Origin: Roseateles aquatilis
Lineage (GTDB): Bacteria > Pseudomonadota > Gammaproteobacteria > Burkholderiales > Burkholderiaceae_C
Assembly (NCBI RefSeq): GCF_002205645.1
Contig: NZ_NIOF01000001.1
Coordinates: forward strand, 124,001-188,000
Reading direction: 5' to 3'
Length of the DNA stretch: 64,000 nt
How positions within the stretch are numbered: the stretch's first letter is position 1; each line of letters begins with the position of its first letter. The notes beneath the pieces were generated by a model that saw nothing but the letters and a program-made list of their open reading frames with translations, had not been told where the DNA came from and did no database searches. The translations under genes were made by a program, and so were the position numbers. This document shows positions 19,292 to 28,800 of the stretch, piece after piece.

Positions 19292-20074
19292 ATGGGATTT
19301 CTTGCCGGCAAGCGGCTGCTGATCACGGGCGTGCTGTCCAACCGCTCGATCGCCTACGGCATCGCCAAGGCCTGCCACCGAGAAGGCGCCGAACTCGCGT
19401 TCAGCTACGTGGGCGAACGTTTCAAGGATCGGATCACGGAATTCGCGGCCGATTTCGATTCCAAGCTGGTATTCGATTGCGATGTCGGCGACGACGCCCA
19501 GATCGAACGCCTGTTCGAGGATCTCGGCCAGCATTGGCCCGAATTCGACGGCTTCGTGCATTCCATCGGTTTCGCGCCCCGCGAAGCGATCGCCGGAGAA
19601 TTCCTGGACGGCATGACGCGCGAGAACTTCCGCATCGCCCACGATATTTCCGCCTACAGCTTCCCGGCCATGGCCAAGGCCGCGCAATCGCGGCTGCGCC
19701 CGGGCTCCGCGCTGCTGACGCTGTCCTACCTGGGCGCGGACCGCTTCGTGCCCAACTACAACACCATGGGCCTGGCCAAGGCCTCGCTGGAAGCCAGCGT
19801 GCGCTACCTGGCCTACGGCCTGGGCACCAAGGGCATCCGGGTGAACGGCATCTCGGCCGGCCCGATCAAGACGCTGGCCGCCTCCGGCATCAAGGACTTC
19901 GGCAAGCTGCTCAAGCAGTTCGCCGAAAGCGCCGCCATCAAGCGCAACGTCACGATCGAGGACGTGGGCAACACCGCCGCCTTCCTGCTGTCGGACCTGG
20001 CGGGCGGGATCAGCTCCGAGATCGTCTATGTCGACGGCGGGTTCAGCCATGGGGCGATGGCGGGGACGGACTGA
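19292..20074 (+). CDS. fabI: enoyl-[acyl-carrier-protein] reductase (NADH)
   Basis: FabI reduces trans-2-enoyl-ACP in the last step of each fatty acid elongation cycle and is the triclosan/isoniazid-type target. The 260-residue short-chain dehydrogenase has the NAD-binding start [20 protein letters not shown], the family Ser-His region ([13 protein letters not shown]) and the catalytic Tyr-X6-Lys pair (Tyr156, Lys163 in [14 protein letters not shown]) preceded by Tyr146. The C-terminus ([15 protein letters not shown]) is typical. AGGAG lies 6 bases before the ATG. It is a single gene with a terminator about 260 bases downstream. Confidence 0.96.
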   Translation: MGFLAGKRLLITGVLSNRSIAYGIAKACHREGAELAFSYVGERFKDRITEFAADFDSKLVFDCDVGDDAQIERLFEDLGQHWPEFDGFVHSIGFAPREAIAGEFLDGMTRENFRIAHDISAYSFPAMAKAAQSRLRPGSALLTLSYLGADRFVPNYNTMGLAKASLEASVRYLAYGLGTKGIRVNGISAGPIKTLAASGIKDFGKLLKQFAESAAIKRNVTIEDVGNTAAFLLSDLAGGISSEIVYVDGGFSHGAMAGTD

Positions 20075-20090
20075 TCCCCACCCTGTTCGC

Positions 20091-20265
20091 CCTGGCCTCG
20101 CTCGTTGGCGCAGGCTGGGGCGAGCGGCCGAACGGGGGCGGCAGGCAGCGGCTCCGCCTTCTCTGACATCGCCCGCCGGCGCAAGCCGGGCGAACGGCCG
20201 AATGGGAGCGGCAGGCGACGGCTCCGCTTTCTCTGACCTCGCCCGTCGGCGCAAGCCGGGGCGGG
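20091..20265. repeat. tandem repeat, about 70-bp unit
   Basis: Units starting at 20107, 20178 and 20248 share GGCGCAAGCCGGG, then CGAACGGCCGAA, GGAGCGGCAGGCGACGGCTC and TTCTCTGACCTCGCCCG (unit length 70-71 bases). There are two full copies plus a partial third. A degenerate edge precedes the first unit. Confidence 0.8.
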
Positions 20266-20320
20266 GTCTCCTCATACGCTGACGCAAATCCTCGACCCCA
20301 CCCCGGCTTGCGCCGACGGG
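20242..20320. repeat. 27-bp inverted repeat, one mismatch
   Basis: The arm at 20242-20268 (starting CCCGTCGGCGCAAGCCGGGG) is the reverse complement of 20294-20320 with a single mismatch. The arms are separated by 25 bases, and the left arm is the third partial unit of the tandem repeat. The transcript could form a very stable hairpin. Confidence 0.85.
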
Positions 20321-20333
20321 ATCGTGGAGGTCG

Positions 20334-20364
20334 AAAAAATGGGACCCTCGGGTCCCATTTTTTT
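20334..20364. terminator. bidirectional rho-independent terminator
   Basis: AAAAAATGGGACC, loop CTCG, GGTCCCATTTTTTT: a fully symmetric hairpin with A-tract and T-tract, placed between the convergent fabI and decarboxylase genes, so it can stop both. Confidence 0.93.
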
Positions 20365-20400
20365 GGTGTGCGGCGTGTTGCGCTGGCGGGTGTGCGGCGC

Positions 20401-22680
20401 TTACTTGGCCTTGCCGTCGATGACGCAATCGACGTAGTACCGCGTCACGCCGTCGTCGCCCTTCTCCGCCACGAGGCCGTGGACGTCGGTGGCGAAGCCC
20501 GGGAACTTCGCGTTGAAGTCCCGCGTGAACTTCAGGTAGTCGACGATGCGCTTGTTGAAGCGCTCGCCCGGGATCAGCAACGGGATGCCCGGGGGATACG
20601 GCGTCAGCAGCGCGGTGGTGACGCGCCCCTCCAGCTTGTCGATCTCGACCCGCTCCGTCTTGCGATGCGCGATGTGCGCATAGGCATCGCTGGGCTTCAT
20701 CGCCGGCTCCAGCTCGGACAGATAGACCTCCGTCGTCAGGCGCGCGATGTCGCCGGACGCATAGGCCTCGTGCACGCTCTGGCTCAGGTCGCGCAGACCC
20801 ATGCGCTCGTAGCGCGGGAACGCGGCGACGAAGTCCGGCAGGATGCGCCAGATCGGCGCATTGCGGTCGTAGTCGTCCTTGAACTGCTGCAGCGCGGTCA
20901 GCAGCGTGTTCCAGCGGCCCTTGGTGATGCCAATGGTGAACATGATGAAGAACGAGTACAGACCCGTCTTCTCCACCACCACGCCGTGCTCGGCCAGGAA
21001 CTTGGTGACGATGCTGGCCGGGATGCCGGTCTTGGCGAACTTGCCGCTCATGTCCAGCCCCGGCGTGATGACCGTGGACTTGATCGGATCCAGCATGTTG
21101 AAACCGGCCTCGATCGGCCCGAAGCCATGCCACTTCTCGTTGGCCTTGAGCATCCAGTCGGCCGCCTTGCCGATGCCGTCGGTGGCGAGCCGGTCCGGCC
21201 CCCAGACCTTGAACCACCAGTCCTTGCCGTAGTCCTTCTCGACCTTGCGCATCGCGCGGCGGAAGTCCAGCGCCTCGGAGATCGACTCCTCCACCAGCGC
21301 GGTGCCGCCCGGGGGCTCCATCATCGCGGCCGCGACGTCGCAGCTGGCGATGATCGAGTACTGCGGGCTGGTCGAGGTGTGCATCAGGTACGCCTCGTTG
21401 AACAGATGCTTGTCCAGCTTCACGTTCTGCGAGTCCTGCACCAGCACCTGCGATGCCTGCGAGATCCCGGCCAGCAGCTTGTGCGTCGACTGGGTCGCGT
21501 ACACCATCGCCGTCTTCGGCCGCGGGCGATGCTTGCCCATGGCGTGGTACGAGCCGTAGAAGTTGTGGAAGGCCGCGTGCGGCAGCCACGCCTCGTCGAA
21601 GTGCAGCGTGTCGATCCAGCCGTCCAGCTTGGACTTGATGGTCTCGGTGTTGTAGAGCACGCCGTCGTAGGTGCTCTGCGTCAACGTCATGATCCGCGGC
21701 TTGGCCTTCTTCGCGTCCACGCCCTTGAGCAGCGGGTTCTTGGCGATCTTCTTGCGGATGGTCTCGGGCGAGAACTCGCTCTCCGGGATCGGGCCGATGA
21801 TGCCGTAGTGATTGCGCGTGGGCGTCATGAAGACCGGCACCGCGCCGGTCATGATGATGCTGTGCAGGATGGACTTGTGGCAGTTGCGGTCCACGACCAC
21901 GATGTCGCCCGGCGCCACCGTGTGGTGCCAGACCATCTTGTTGGACGTCGAGGTGCCGTTGGTGACGAAGAAGCAATGGTCCGCGTTGAAGATGCGGGCG
22001 GCGTTCTTCTCGCTCTCGGCCACCGGACCGGTGTGGTCCAGCAGTTGGCCGAGCTCTTCCACCGCGTTGCACACGTCGGCGCGCAACATGTTCTCGCCGA
22101 AGAACTGGTGGAACATCTGGCCGACCGGGCTCTTCAGGAAGGCCACGCCGCCGGAATGCCCCGGGCAGTGCCACGAGTACGACCCGTCCTGCGCGTACGC
22201 CATCAGCGCCTTGAAGAACGGCGGCGCCAGGCCGTCGAGGTAACTCCTCGACTCACGGATGATGTGACGCGCCACGAACTCGGGCGTGTCCTCGAACATG
22301 TGGATGAAGCCGTGCAGCTCGCGCAGGACGTCGTTGGGCAAGTGCTGCGACGTGCGTGTCTCGCCATAGACGTAGATGGGGATGTCCGCATTCTTGAAGC
22401 GGATCTCCTGGATGAACTTGCGCAGGTTCAGCACCGCGGGGTCCAGTTCCGCGCCGTCGGTGGAGGAGAACTCCTCGTCGTCGATCGACAGGATGAAGGC
22501 GCTGGCGCGGCTCTGCTGCTGCGCGAACTGGCTCAGGTCGCCATAGCTGGTCACGCCCAGCACCTCGAAGCCCTCCTTCTGGATGGCGTCAGCCAAGGCG
22601 CGAATGCCCAAACCCGAGGTGTTCTCGGAGCGATAGTCCTCGTCGATGATGACGATGGGGAAGCGGAAACGCGGCGTCAT
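20401..22680 (-). CDS. Orn/Lys/Arg decarboxylase (class I, PLP)
   Basis: This 759-residue enzyme belongs to the large inducible-type basic amino acid decarboxylases (AdiA/CadA/SpeC fold). It removes CO2 from lysine, ornithine or arginine, giving a diamine or agmatine. It has an N-terminal receiver-like wing domain (FPIVIIDEDYRSENT to about residue 130), then the PLP domain with HCPGHSGG, LHFDEAW (Asp362) and the PLP lysine in ATQSTHKLLAG (Lys401), and the C-terminal domain (TPYPPGIPLLIPGE). The exact substrate cannot be fixed by eye; arginine or lysine is likely. The gene is monocistronic with a terminator at 20334-20364. Confidence 0.9.
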   Translation of the reverse strand: MTPRFRFPIVIIDEDYRSENTSGLGIRALADAIQKEGFEVLGVTSYGDLSQFAQQQSRASAFILSIDDEEFSSTDGAELDPAVLNLRKFIQEIRFKNADIPIYVYGETRTSQHLPNDVLRELHGFIHMFEDTPEFVARHIIRESRSYLDGLAPPFFKALMAYAQDGSYSWHCPGHSGGVAFLKSPVGQMFHQFFGENMLRADVCNAVEELGQLLDHTGPVAESEKNAARIFNADHCFFVTNGTSTSNKMVWHHTVAPGDIVVVDRNCHKSILHSIIMTGAVPVFMTPTRNHYGIIGPIPESEFSPETIRKKIAKNPLLKGVDAKKAKPRIMTLTQSTYDGVLYNTETIKSKLDGWIDTLHFDEAWLPHAAFHNFYGSYHAMGKHRPRPKTAMVYATQSTHKLLAGISQASQVLVQDSQNVKLDKHLFNEAYLMHTSTSPQYSIIASCDVAAAMMEPPGGTALVEESISEALDFRRAMRKVEKDYGKDWWFKVWGPDRLATDGIGKAADWMLKANEKWHGFGPIEAGFNMLDPIKSTVITPGLDMSGKFAKTGIPASIVTKFLAEHGVVVEKTGLYSFFIMFTIGITKGRWNTLLTALQQFKDDYDRNAPIWRILPDFVAAFPRYERMGLRDLSQSVHEAYASGDIARLTTEVYLSELEPAMKPSDAYAHIAHRKTERVEIDKLEGRVTTALLTPYPPGIPLLIPGERFNKRIVDYLKFTRDFNAKFPGFATDVHGLVAEKGDDGVTRYYVDCVIDGKAK

Positions 22681-23012
22681 GGGGCCTCCGGAACGGGGCG
22701 GTCAAACAAGAAAGGCGCGAAGTGTAGGGCTACAGCCGCGTCACGCAAGTGTCCATCCCGGTTTGTCGCGCAAACAGAACGTCGGCCGTGCGCTGGTGTC
22801 AATGCCTGGTGAGCGCTAGCGCGTTTCGGGGACGGTTTTGCGGTCGGTTTCGGGGCCGGCATGGCGGAGCGATGGGCGCGCGGGACGCGAGCGTCCATCA
22901 CCCCTTGGCAGGACAACTGTCAGGCCATCCCGAAATGATCCGGGGCGTACACTGGTTCGAGTCAAAACGACCGGGCGGCCAGGGAGCCGGCCGGCGCAAC
23001 CTGGAGGATGGA
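22681..23012. other. divergent decarboxylase-nfeD intergenic region
   Basis: No gene is seen. A candidate minus-strand promoter for the decarboxylase is at 22721-22748. A perfect 10-bp palindrome GCGCTAGCGC lies at 22813-22822. The nfeD ribosome binding site GGAGG is at 23003-23007. A TACACT -10-like box for nfeD occurs near 22946 without a clear -35. Confidence 0.4.
22721..22748 (-). promoter_or_regulatory. candidate sigma-70 promoter of the decarboxylase
   Basis: On the minus strand TTGCGT, 16 bases, TACACT resembles a -35/-10 pair about 40 bases upstream of the decarboxylase ATG. Confidence 0.4.
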
Positions 23013-23444
23013 ATGGATTGGAGCCTCTCCACCTGGTGGTGGGTCGTGTGCGGCGCGCTGATCGTGGCCGAGCTGGCTACCGGCACGACCTTTTATCTGC
23101 TGATGCTGGCGCTGGGCGCCGCCGCGGCCGCGCTGACCGCGCACCTGGGCGGCCCGCTGTGGCTGCAGTTCGTCGTCGCCGCGATCGTCGGCGGCGGCGC
23201 GGTGAGCTGGTGGCATGCCCGCCAGCGCCGCCACCCCCGCCGACCGGCCAATGAGAACCCCGATGTCAACCTCGACATCGGCCAGAGCCTGGATGTCGGC
23301 CAGTGGCGCGCCGACGGCACCGCCGAGGTCCGCTATCGCGGCGCCGCGTGGCAGGTCCGTTTCATCGGCACGGGCGTCCCGCACGCCGGCCGCCATGTGA
23401 TCCGCGCCGTCGAAGGCAGTTGCCTGCTGCTGGAAGCGACCTGA
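23013..23444 (+). CDS. nfeD: NfeD-family membrane protein
   Basis: The 143-residue protein has hydrophobic helices in its first 75 residues (WWWVVCGALIVAELATGTTF, then a second and third helix) and a C-terminal soluble OB-fold-like domain (VGQWRADGTAEVRYRGAAWQ) ending in VEGSCLLLEAT. This short form of NfeD is nearly always encoded beside an SPFH/stomatin gene, as here, and the pair is thought to organise membrane microdomains. ATG 23013 follows GGAGG. The SPFH gene starts 87 bases downstream on the same strand. Confidence 0.9.
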   Translation: MDWSLSTWWWVVCGALIVAELATGTTFYLLMLALGAAAAALTAHLGGPLWLQFVVAAIVGGGAVSWWHARQRRHPRRPANENPDVNLDIGQSLDVGQWRADGTAEVRYRGAAWQVRFIGTGVPHAGRHVIRAVEGSCLLLEAT

Positions 23445-23531
23445 ACCCGAGGGCGGATGGCGGCGCATGCCCGCCCCCCCCCCGCCCGCCCCCGCCTGTT
23501 GTCCGTTCTGTTCCGAGGAGGAACCCCCGTC

Positions 23532-24458
23532 ATGGAAATCATCGCCCTGGTCCTGCTGTTCGTGGCCATCGTGTTCGTCGTCCAGTCCGTCAAGGTCGTC
23601 CCGCAACAGAACGCGTGGGTGGTCGAGCGGCTGGGCAAGTACCACGGCACGCTGACGCCCGGTCTGAGCATCCTGGTGCCCTTCGTCGACCGGCTGGCCT
23701 ACAAGCATTCGCTGAAGGAGATCCCGCTGGACGTGCCCAGCCAGATCTGCATCACCAAGGACAACACGCAGCTGACGGTCGACGGCATCCTGTACTTCCA
23801 GGTGACCGACGCGATGCGCGCCAGCTACGGCTCGAGCAACTACATCATCGCCATCACGCAACTGGCGCAGACCACCCTGCGCTCGGTCATCGGCCGCATG
23901 GAGCTGGACCGGACCTTCGAGGAGCGCGACGTCATCAACAGCTCGGTGGTGCAGGCGCTGGACGAAGCGGCGCTGAACTGGGGCGTGAAGGTGCTGCGTT
24001 ATGAGATCAAGGACCTGACGCCGCCGGCGGAGATCCTGCGCTCGATGCAGGCGCAGATCACCGCGGAGCGCGAGAAGCGCGCGCTGATCGCCGCATCCGA
24101 GGGTCGCCGCCAGGAGCAGATCAACATCGCCACCGGCGAACGCGAGGCGGCGATCGCCCGCTCCGAGGGCGAGAAGCAGGCCGAGATCAACAAGGCGCAG
24201 GGCGAGGCGGCCGCGATCACCGCGGTGGCCGACGCCAGCGCCGACGCCATCCGCAAGATCGCCGCGGCGATCCAGCAGCCGGGCGGCGGCGACGCGGTGC
24301 AGTTGAAGGTCGCGGAGAAGGCCGTCGAGGCCTTTGCGCAACTGGCCCAGAAGAACAACACCATGATCGTGCCGGGCAACATGAGCGAGGTGTCGGGCCT
24401 GATCGGCACGGCGATGGCGCTGATCAAGAACGACAAGATCATCCATCCGGGCCGGTGA
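23532..24458 (+). CDS. SPFH/stomatin-like membrane protein (QmcA/paraslipin type)
   Basis: A 308-residue band-7 protein anchored by one N-terminal helix (MEIIALVLLFVAIVFVVQSV). The SPFH domain follows (VVPQQNAWVVERLGKYHGTL, TVDGILYFQVTD, LRSVIGRMELDRTFEERD). A long Ala/Glu-rich coiled coil comes next (AQITAEREKRALIAASEGRR to AADASADAIRKIA approximately), and the C-terminus has NNTMIVPGNMSEVSGLIGTA. Family members form large membrane rings with NfeD partners and influence membrane protein turnover. A strong GAGGAGG ribosome binding site precedes the ATG. It probably forms an operon with nfeD. Confidence 0.92.
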   Translation: MEIIALVLLFVAIVFVVQSVKVVPQQNAWVVERLGKYHGTLTPGLSILVPFVDRLAYKHSLKEIPLDVPSQICITKDNTQLTVDGILYFQVTDAMRASYGSSNYIIAITQLAQTTLRSVIGRMELDRTFEERDVINSSVVQALDEAALNWGVKVLRYEIKDLTPPAEILRSMQAQITAEREKRALIAASEGRRQEQINIATGEREAAIARSEGEKQAEINKAQGEAAAITAVADASADAIRKIAAAIQQPGGGDAVQLKVAEKAVEAFAQLAQKNNTMIVPGNMSEVSGLIGTAMALIKNDKIIHPGR

Positions 24459-24561
24459 TGGCGGACGGCGGATGACGTGTCCTGGGGAGGGTCCGCCGCG
24501 CGCTCCTCGCGCATGCGGCGTCTCCCGACACCCCGTCGCGCCGTGCAAGCGATCGATCTTC

Positions 24562-24589
24562 TTTTCAGCCTCGAAATCTGCGCTATGAT
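24562..24589 (+). promoter_or_regulatory. promoter of tRNA-Ser
   Basis: A near-consensus -10 box TATGAT (24584-24589) lies 10 bases before the tRNA 5' end, with TTTTCA 16 bases upstream as a weak -35. Confidence 0.6.
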
Positions 24590-24599
24590 GGCGGGCTTC

Positions 24600-24690
24600 G
24601 GAGAGATGGATGAGCGGTTTAAGTCGCACGCCTGGAAAGCGTGTGTAGGTTAATAGCCTACCGAGGGTTCGAATCCCTCTCTCTCCGCCA
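24600..24690 (+). tRNA. tRNA-Ser (GGA anticodon)
   Basis: A 91-base class II tRNA with a perfect 7-bp acceptor stem (GGAGAGA / TCTCTCC), discriminator G and encoded CCA. The anticodon stem CACGC/GCGTG flanks loop CTGGAAA (anticodon GGA), a long variable arm (TAGGTTAATAGCCTA) follows, and the T-arm GAGGGTTCGAATCCCTC is standard. It reads UCC/UCU codons. Confidence 0.97.
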
Positions 24691-24701
24691 GACATCCAGA
24701 G

Positions 24702-24739
24702 CAAACGGGCCTTGAGAAATCAAGGCCCGTTTTGTTTTG
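24702..24739 (+). terminator. rho-independent terminator of tRNA-Ser
   Basis: Perfect 13-bp stem AAACGGGCCTTGA / TCAAGGCCCGTTT with a GAAA tetraloop and a T-rich tail (TTTTGTTTTG), 12 bases after the tRNA. Confidence 0.95.
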
Positions 24740-24863
24740 TCGGCCCGGCCATCCCGTCATCAGGGACATCGCCCAGACCGCCCGATTTCCGCGACGATGA
24801 CCGCCGCCCGCAGCGGCATGTCGATTGCCACTGAGCGCGCTTGTTCATCTCCAGGAGATCCGC

Positions 24864-25391
24864 ATGAACCTTCGTCCTCTGTTGGCCGCTTCCCTGCTCG
24901 CCTGCCTGCCCGCGACCGCGGCGCTCGCCGCCGAGGCCACCGTCACGCTCAAGGTGGCCACCGTCCAGGGCGAAGCCGGGCCGATCGGCACCGTGACGAT
25001 GGAAGACACCAAGTACGGCCTCGTCTTCACGCCCAAGCTCACCGGCCTGCCGCCCGGGCTGCACGGCTTCCACGTGCACGCGAACGCCTCGTGCGCCGCC
25101 GCCGACAAGGACGGCAAACCCTCCCCCGCCGAAGCCGCCGGCGGCCACCTCGATCCGCAGAAGACCGGCAAGCATGGCGAGCCCTGGGGCGACGGCCACC
25201 TCGGCGACCTGCCGCCGTTGTATGTCGACGGACAGGGTCAGGCGATGCAGCCGGTGCTGGCGCCCCGGCTCAAGCTGTCCGACGTCAAGAACCACGCGCT
25301 GATGGTGCATGCCGGTGGTGACAACCACTCCGACCATCCGGCCCCCTTGGGCGGTGGCGGCGCGCGCATCGCCTGCGGCGTGATCCAGTGA
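24864..25391 (+). CDS. sodC: periplasmic Cu/Zn superoxide dismutase
   Basis: SodC dismutes superoxide in the periplasm. The 175-residue precursor has a signal peptide (cleavage near ALAAE) and all metal ligands of the bacterial Cu/Zn class: [13 protein letters not shown] (copper His pair), the zinc loop ([31 protein letters not shown]) and [16 protein letters not shown]. The disulfide Cys in ANASC pairs with that in [14 protein letters not shown] lies 6 bases before the ATG. It is a single gene downstream of tRNA-Ser. Confidence 0.96.
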   Translation: MNLRPLLAASLLACLPATAALAAEATVTLKVATVQGEAGPIGTVTMEDTKYGLVFTPKLTGLPPGLHGFHVHANASCAAADKDGKPSPAEAAGGHLDPQKTGKHGEPWGDGHLGDLPPLYVDGQGQAMQPVLAPRLKLSDVKNHALMVHAGGDNHSDHPAPLGGGGARIACGVIQ

Positions 25392-25479
25392 CCCCGCGCG
25401 CCTGAAGCACCCCTGCCGCGAGGCGTCGGCACAGCGCCGCGCGGTAGGCCACCGCGCCGTTCACGCCTCTTTCACGCAG

Positions 25480-25499
25480 TCACCTGCCCAGGCATGTGA
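25480..25499. promoter_or_regulatory. palindrome upstream of the cyclic glucan operon
   Basis: TCACCTGCCCAGGCATGTGA is an imperfect palindrome (TCAC-N-TGCC-NN-GGCA-N-GTGA), 51 bases before the small membrane protein gene. It has the shape of a dimeric regulator site. Confidence 0.4.
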
Positions 25500-25505
25500 C
25501 TTGCC

Positions 25506-25532
25506 AAGTTGAAACGTCCAGTTTCATAACTT
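25506..25532. promoter_or_regulatory. second inverted repeat upstream of the cyclic glucan operon
   Basis: AAGTTGAAAC, 5 bases, GTTTCATAACTT form an inverted repeat with a two-base bulge, ending 17 bases before the start of the first gene and just ahead of its ribosome binding site (AGAGGGGA). It could be an operator or an mRNA 5' hairpin. Confidence 0.45.
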
Positions 25533-25549
25533 GTAGAGGGGAACATCCT

Positions 25550-25804
25550 ATGAATCGCCCAGTCGGCCCGGTGGCCAGTGTCGGCCCCGTTGCATCGGCC
25601 CCCTTGCTGGCGTCCGCCGGCTTCTCCTCGAATGACCAGTCCAAGGCCTTGCAGCGCCATCTGATCCAGTGCGCCAAGGCGCGAGGACGATGGTTCAGCG
25701 TCGCGCTGATGGCGGAACGCGTCCAGGACGTCGTCCTTCCCCGCTTGGCCACGACAGCCGCCCTCGGCGCGATCACCCTGGGATTGTTCGCCCACTGGCT
25801 ATGA
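25550..25804 (+). CDS. small membrane protein coupled to the cyclic glucan synthase
   Basis: An 84-residue protein of no family I recognise. The first 25 residues are Pro/Val/Ala/Ser-rich (PVGPVASVGPVASAP), the middle is basic and amphipathic (SKALQRHLIQCAKARGRW), and the C-terminal 17 residues form a likely membrane helix (ATTAALGAITLGLFAHWL). Its stop overlaps the ATG of the giant synthase (ATGA), so the two are translationally coupled. A role in localising or tuning the synthase is inference. The start has a purine-rich ribosome binding site. Confidence 0.7.
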   Translation: MNRPVGPVASVGPVASAPLLASAGFSSNDQSKALQRHLIQCAKARGRWFSVALMAERVQDVVLPRLATTAALGAITLGLFAHWL

Positions 25805-28800
25805 CAAGTTCCGAGCGCGCGCAGGAGACCGTCCCACAACCGGAAATTGCGGAAGAACTTGCGTTGCTGAATCCGGGGCTCGGCACGATCGAGCCGCCGG
25901 TGCGCGCCGTGCTGTTCGGCATGGCTCGTTTCGAACAGCATGGGCGCAGCCTCGCGCAGGCGCAGGCGGTGCAGGGAACGGCCGGCGCCGGCCAGTTCTT
26001 CCCGCGGCTGGACGACAACGTCGCGATGCTGCAGCAGACGCGGCGCCTGATCGAAAAACGCCACCGCGACTTCCGGCACCTCGGCGCCGCCGGCAAATGG
26101 CTGCTCGACAACGCCGCGCTCATCGACGAACAAACCCATCAGGTCCGCCGCGGCCTGCCGCGCAGCTTCTTCCGGCTGCTGCCGCGGCTGCGCGACGAGC
26201 CGCTGGCCGGCCTGCCCCGCATCTACGGCATCGCCTGGGCGTGGGTGGCGCACACCGATGGCGGTTTCGACATCGACCTGCTCGCCGCCTACCTGCGCGC
26301 GTACCAGGAAGAGCGCCCGCTCTCGCTCGCCGAGCTCTGGGCACTGCCGACGACGTTGCGCGTGGTGCTGGTCGAGAACCTGCGCCGCCTCGCCGAACGC
26401 TTCGCCACGCTGCAGGCCGCGCGCGACGTCGTGCATCACTGGTACGACGGCCACCCCGTGCAGGCGGGCCTGGCCCATCTGGACGAGCTCGAAGTCCGCA
26501 TGAAGGAACGCGGCGTCGTCGAAGCCTTCTGGCTGCAGCTCGACCACCGCATGGAGGAGCTGCCCCAACCGCTGCTGGGCGAGGTCGGCGCCTGGCTCAG
26601 CACCCGACTCCCCTCCCCGGCGCAGTCGCTGGCGCAGCAGCAGGACGATTCGATCCACGATCTGCAGAGCATCCGCAACGCCATCACCGCGCTGCGACGC
26701 ATCGATCAGACCGATTGGCGCAAGCTGATCCAGTCGGTCAGCCCGGTGATGCAGACGCTGGCGCAATCGCCGGTCTACGCGGCCGAGGCCGCCGACACGC
26801 AAGACCTGACACTGCATGAGATCGAGCGCCTGGCGCGCAAGAGCGCGCACGGCGAGCTCGACATCGCCCGGCAACTGCTGGAACTCACGCGTCGCGCCGG
26901 GCCGGCCGAGGACGGCGAGCCCGATCGCCGCAGCGCGCCGATCTATTGGTGGCGCGGCGCCGGCCGCCCCACGCTGCATGCCGCGCTGGGCCTGAAGGAA
27001 CGCCGCTGGCAGCCGCATGACACCGAGCAGCGCCAGCGCTGGTCCGCCAGCGCCTACCTGGCCGGGCTGCTGGCGCTGGGCCTGATCGGCCTGTTCTGGC
27101 TCATGAACCAGGCCCGCCCCGACGCCGCGCCGTGGCTGCTGTGGACGGCCGCCATCCTGGCGACCGGTCCGATCAGCGAGGCCGTGGTCGCGCTGACCAA
27201 CCGCTGGATCAGCGAGCTGGCCAGCCCGGCGCGCCTGCCGCGGCTGGACTTCTCCGCCGGCCTGCCGGACGACGAGCGGACGTTGGTCGTGATGCCGGTG
27301 CTGCTGCCCAGCGAGGCCTCGGTCGCGCCGCTGATCGCGCAGCTGGAGCAGCACCACCTGGCCAATCCCGAGCGGCTGGTGCAATTCGCGCTGCTCAGCG
27401 ATCACGCCGATGCCTACGAGGAACACCAGCCCGGCGACACGATGATCGTCGTCACCGCGGCGGATGCGATCTCCGCGCTGAACGAGCGGCACGGCCCCCT
27501 GGCCGACGGCAGCCCGCGCTTCCTGCTGCTGCATCGCGCGCGCGAGTGGTGCCCGACGGAGCGCCGCTGGATCGGCTGGGAACGCAAGCGCGGCAAGCTC
27601 GAGCGTCTGCTGCGCACCCTGGCCGCGGGGGGCGGCGTTTCGCCGTTCGTGGAGCTCGGCGCGATCTCGACCCCCGCGGTCGGCGTGCGCCACCTGATCA
27701 CGCTGGATGCCGACACCGACATGCCGCCCGGCCGCCTGCGCGCGCTGGTCGGCACGGCCGCCCACCCGATGAACCGGCCCCGCGTCGACGCCGCGCGCCG
27801 CCGCGTCGTCGAGGGCTACGCGATCCTGCAGCCGCGCGTGCTCGCGCCCATGCCCGACGACAAGGAGAGCACGCCGTACCACCGCCTGTTCGTCGGCCAG
27901 TTCGGCATCGACTCCTACAGCGCGGTGAGCTCGGAGATCTTCCAGGATCTGTTCGGCGAGGGCAGCTTCACCGGCAAGGGACTGCTGGACGTGCGCGCCT
28001 GCCATGCGGTGCTCGACGGCCGCCTGCCCGAGGGCCAGGTGTTGAGTCACGACCTGCTGGAGGGCAGCATCGCGCGCTGCGCCGGCGTGTCCGACATCAC
28101 GCTGGTCGAGGACTCGCCGATGCACGCGGACGTCGCCCACGCGCGGCTGCATCGCTGGACGCGCGGCGACTGGCAGTTGCTGCCCTTCATCGCGCGCGCC
28201 GGCAAGTACGGCATCGCGCCGATCAATCGCTGGAAGCTCTTCGACAACTTGCGGCGCTCGCTGGTCGCGCCGATGTCGCTGGGCCTGATGCTGCTGGTGC
28301 TGGGCAGCCAGGTGCTGCCCTTCGGGCTGACGCTGGCGGTCGTGGCAGCCGCCTTCTGCATCGGGCCGCTGGTCGGCGCGCTGGCCGGCCTGGTGCCCGG
28401 CCGCGACGGCCTGGCGCTGCGGCATTTCTATCGCGAGACCGGCCATGACGTGCTGCGTGCCGTCAGCCTGGCGGTCTGGCATGTGGCGCTGCTGCTGCAC
28501 CTGTCGCTGCTCTACCTCGACGCGATGGGCCGCGCGTCGTGGCGCCAGTGGGTGACGCACCGCCGCCTGCTCGAATGGACCACGGCCGCCGCCTCGCAGG
28601 CGTCGGCCAGGCGCGAGCTCCCGGCGCTGATCGCGCAGCACCTGCGCGTGCCGATCGCCGCGACGGTGCTGGGCGGCGCGCTGCTGCTGGCGGCGCTGCT
28701 CGGCGCGCCGGTGCACGGCTCGGCGGCGATCGTGCTGCTGGTGGTGTGGGCGCTGTCCCCGGTCTGGATCTGGTGGGCCAGCCTGCCGCGCGCGCCGCTG

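Larger units (their letters stand above)
20075..20400. other. fabI-decarboxylase intergenic region made of repeats
   Basis: The convergent gap has no gene. It consists of a tandem repeat, a long inverted repeat and a bidirectional terminator, each listed separately. Confidence 0.7.

Noticed and set aside
20107-20265. Tandem repeat considered as a CRISPR array
   Set aside because: The units are contiguous about 70-bp copies without unique spacers, and no cas genes are nearby.
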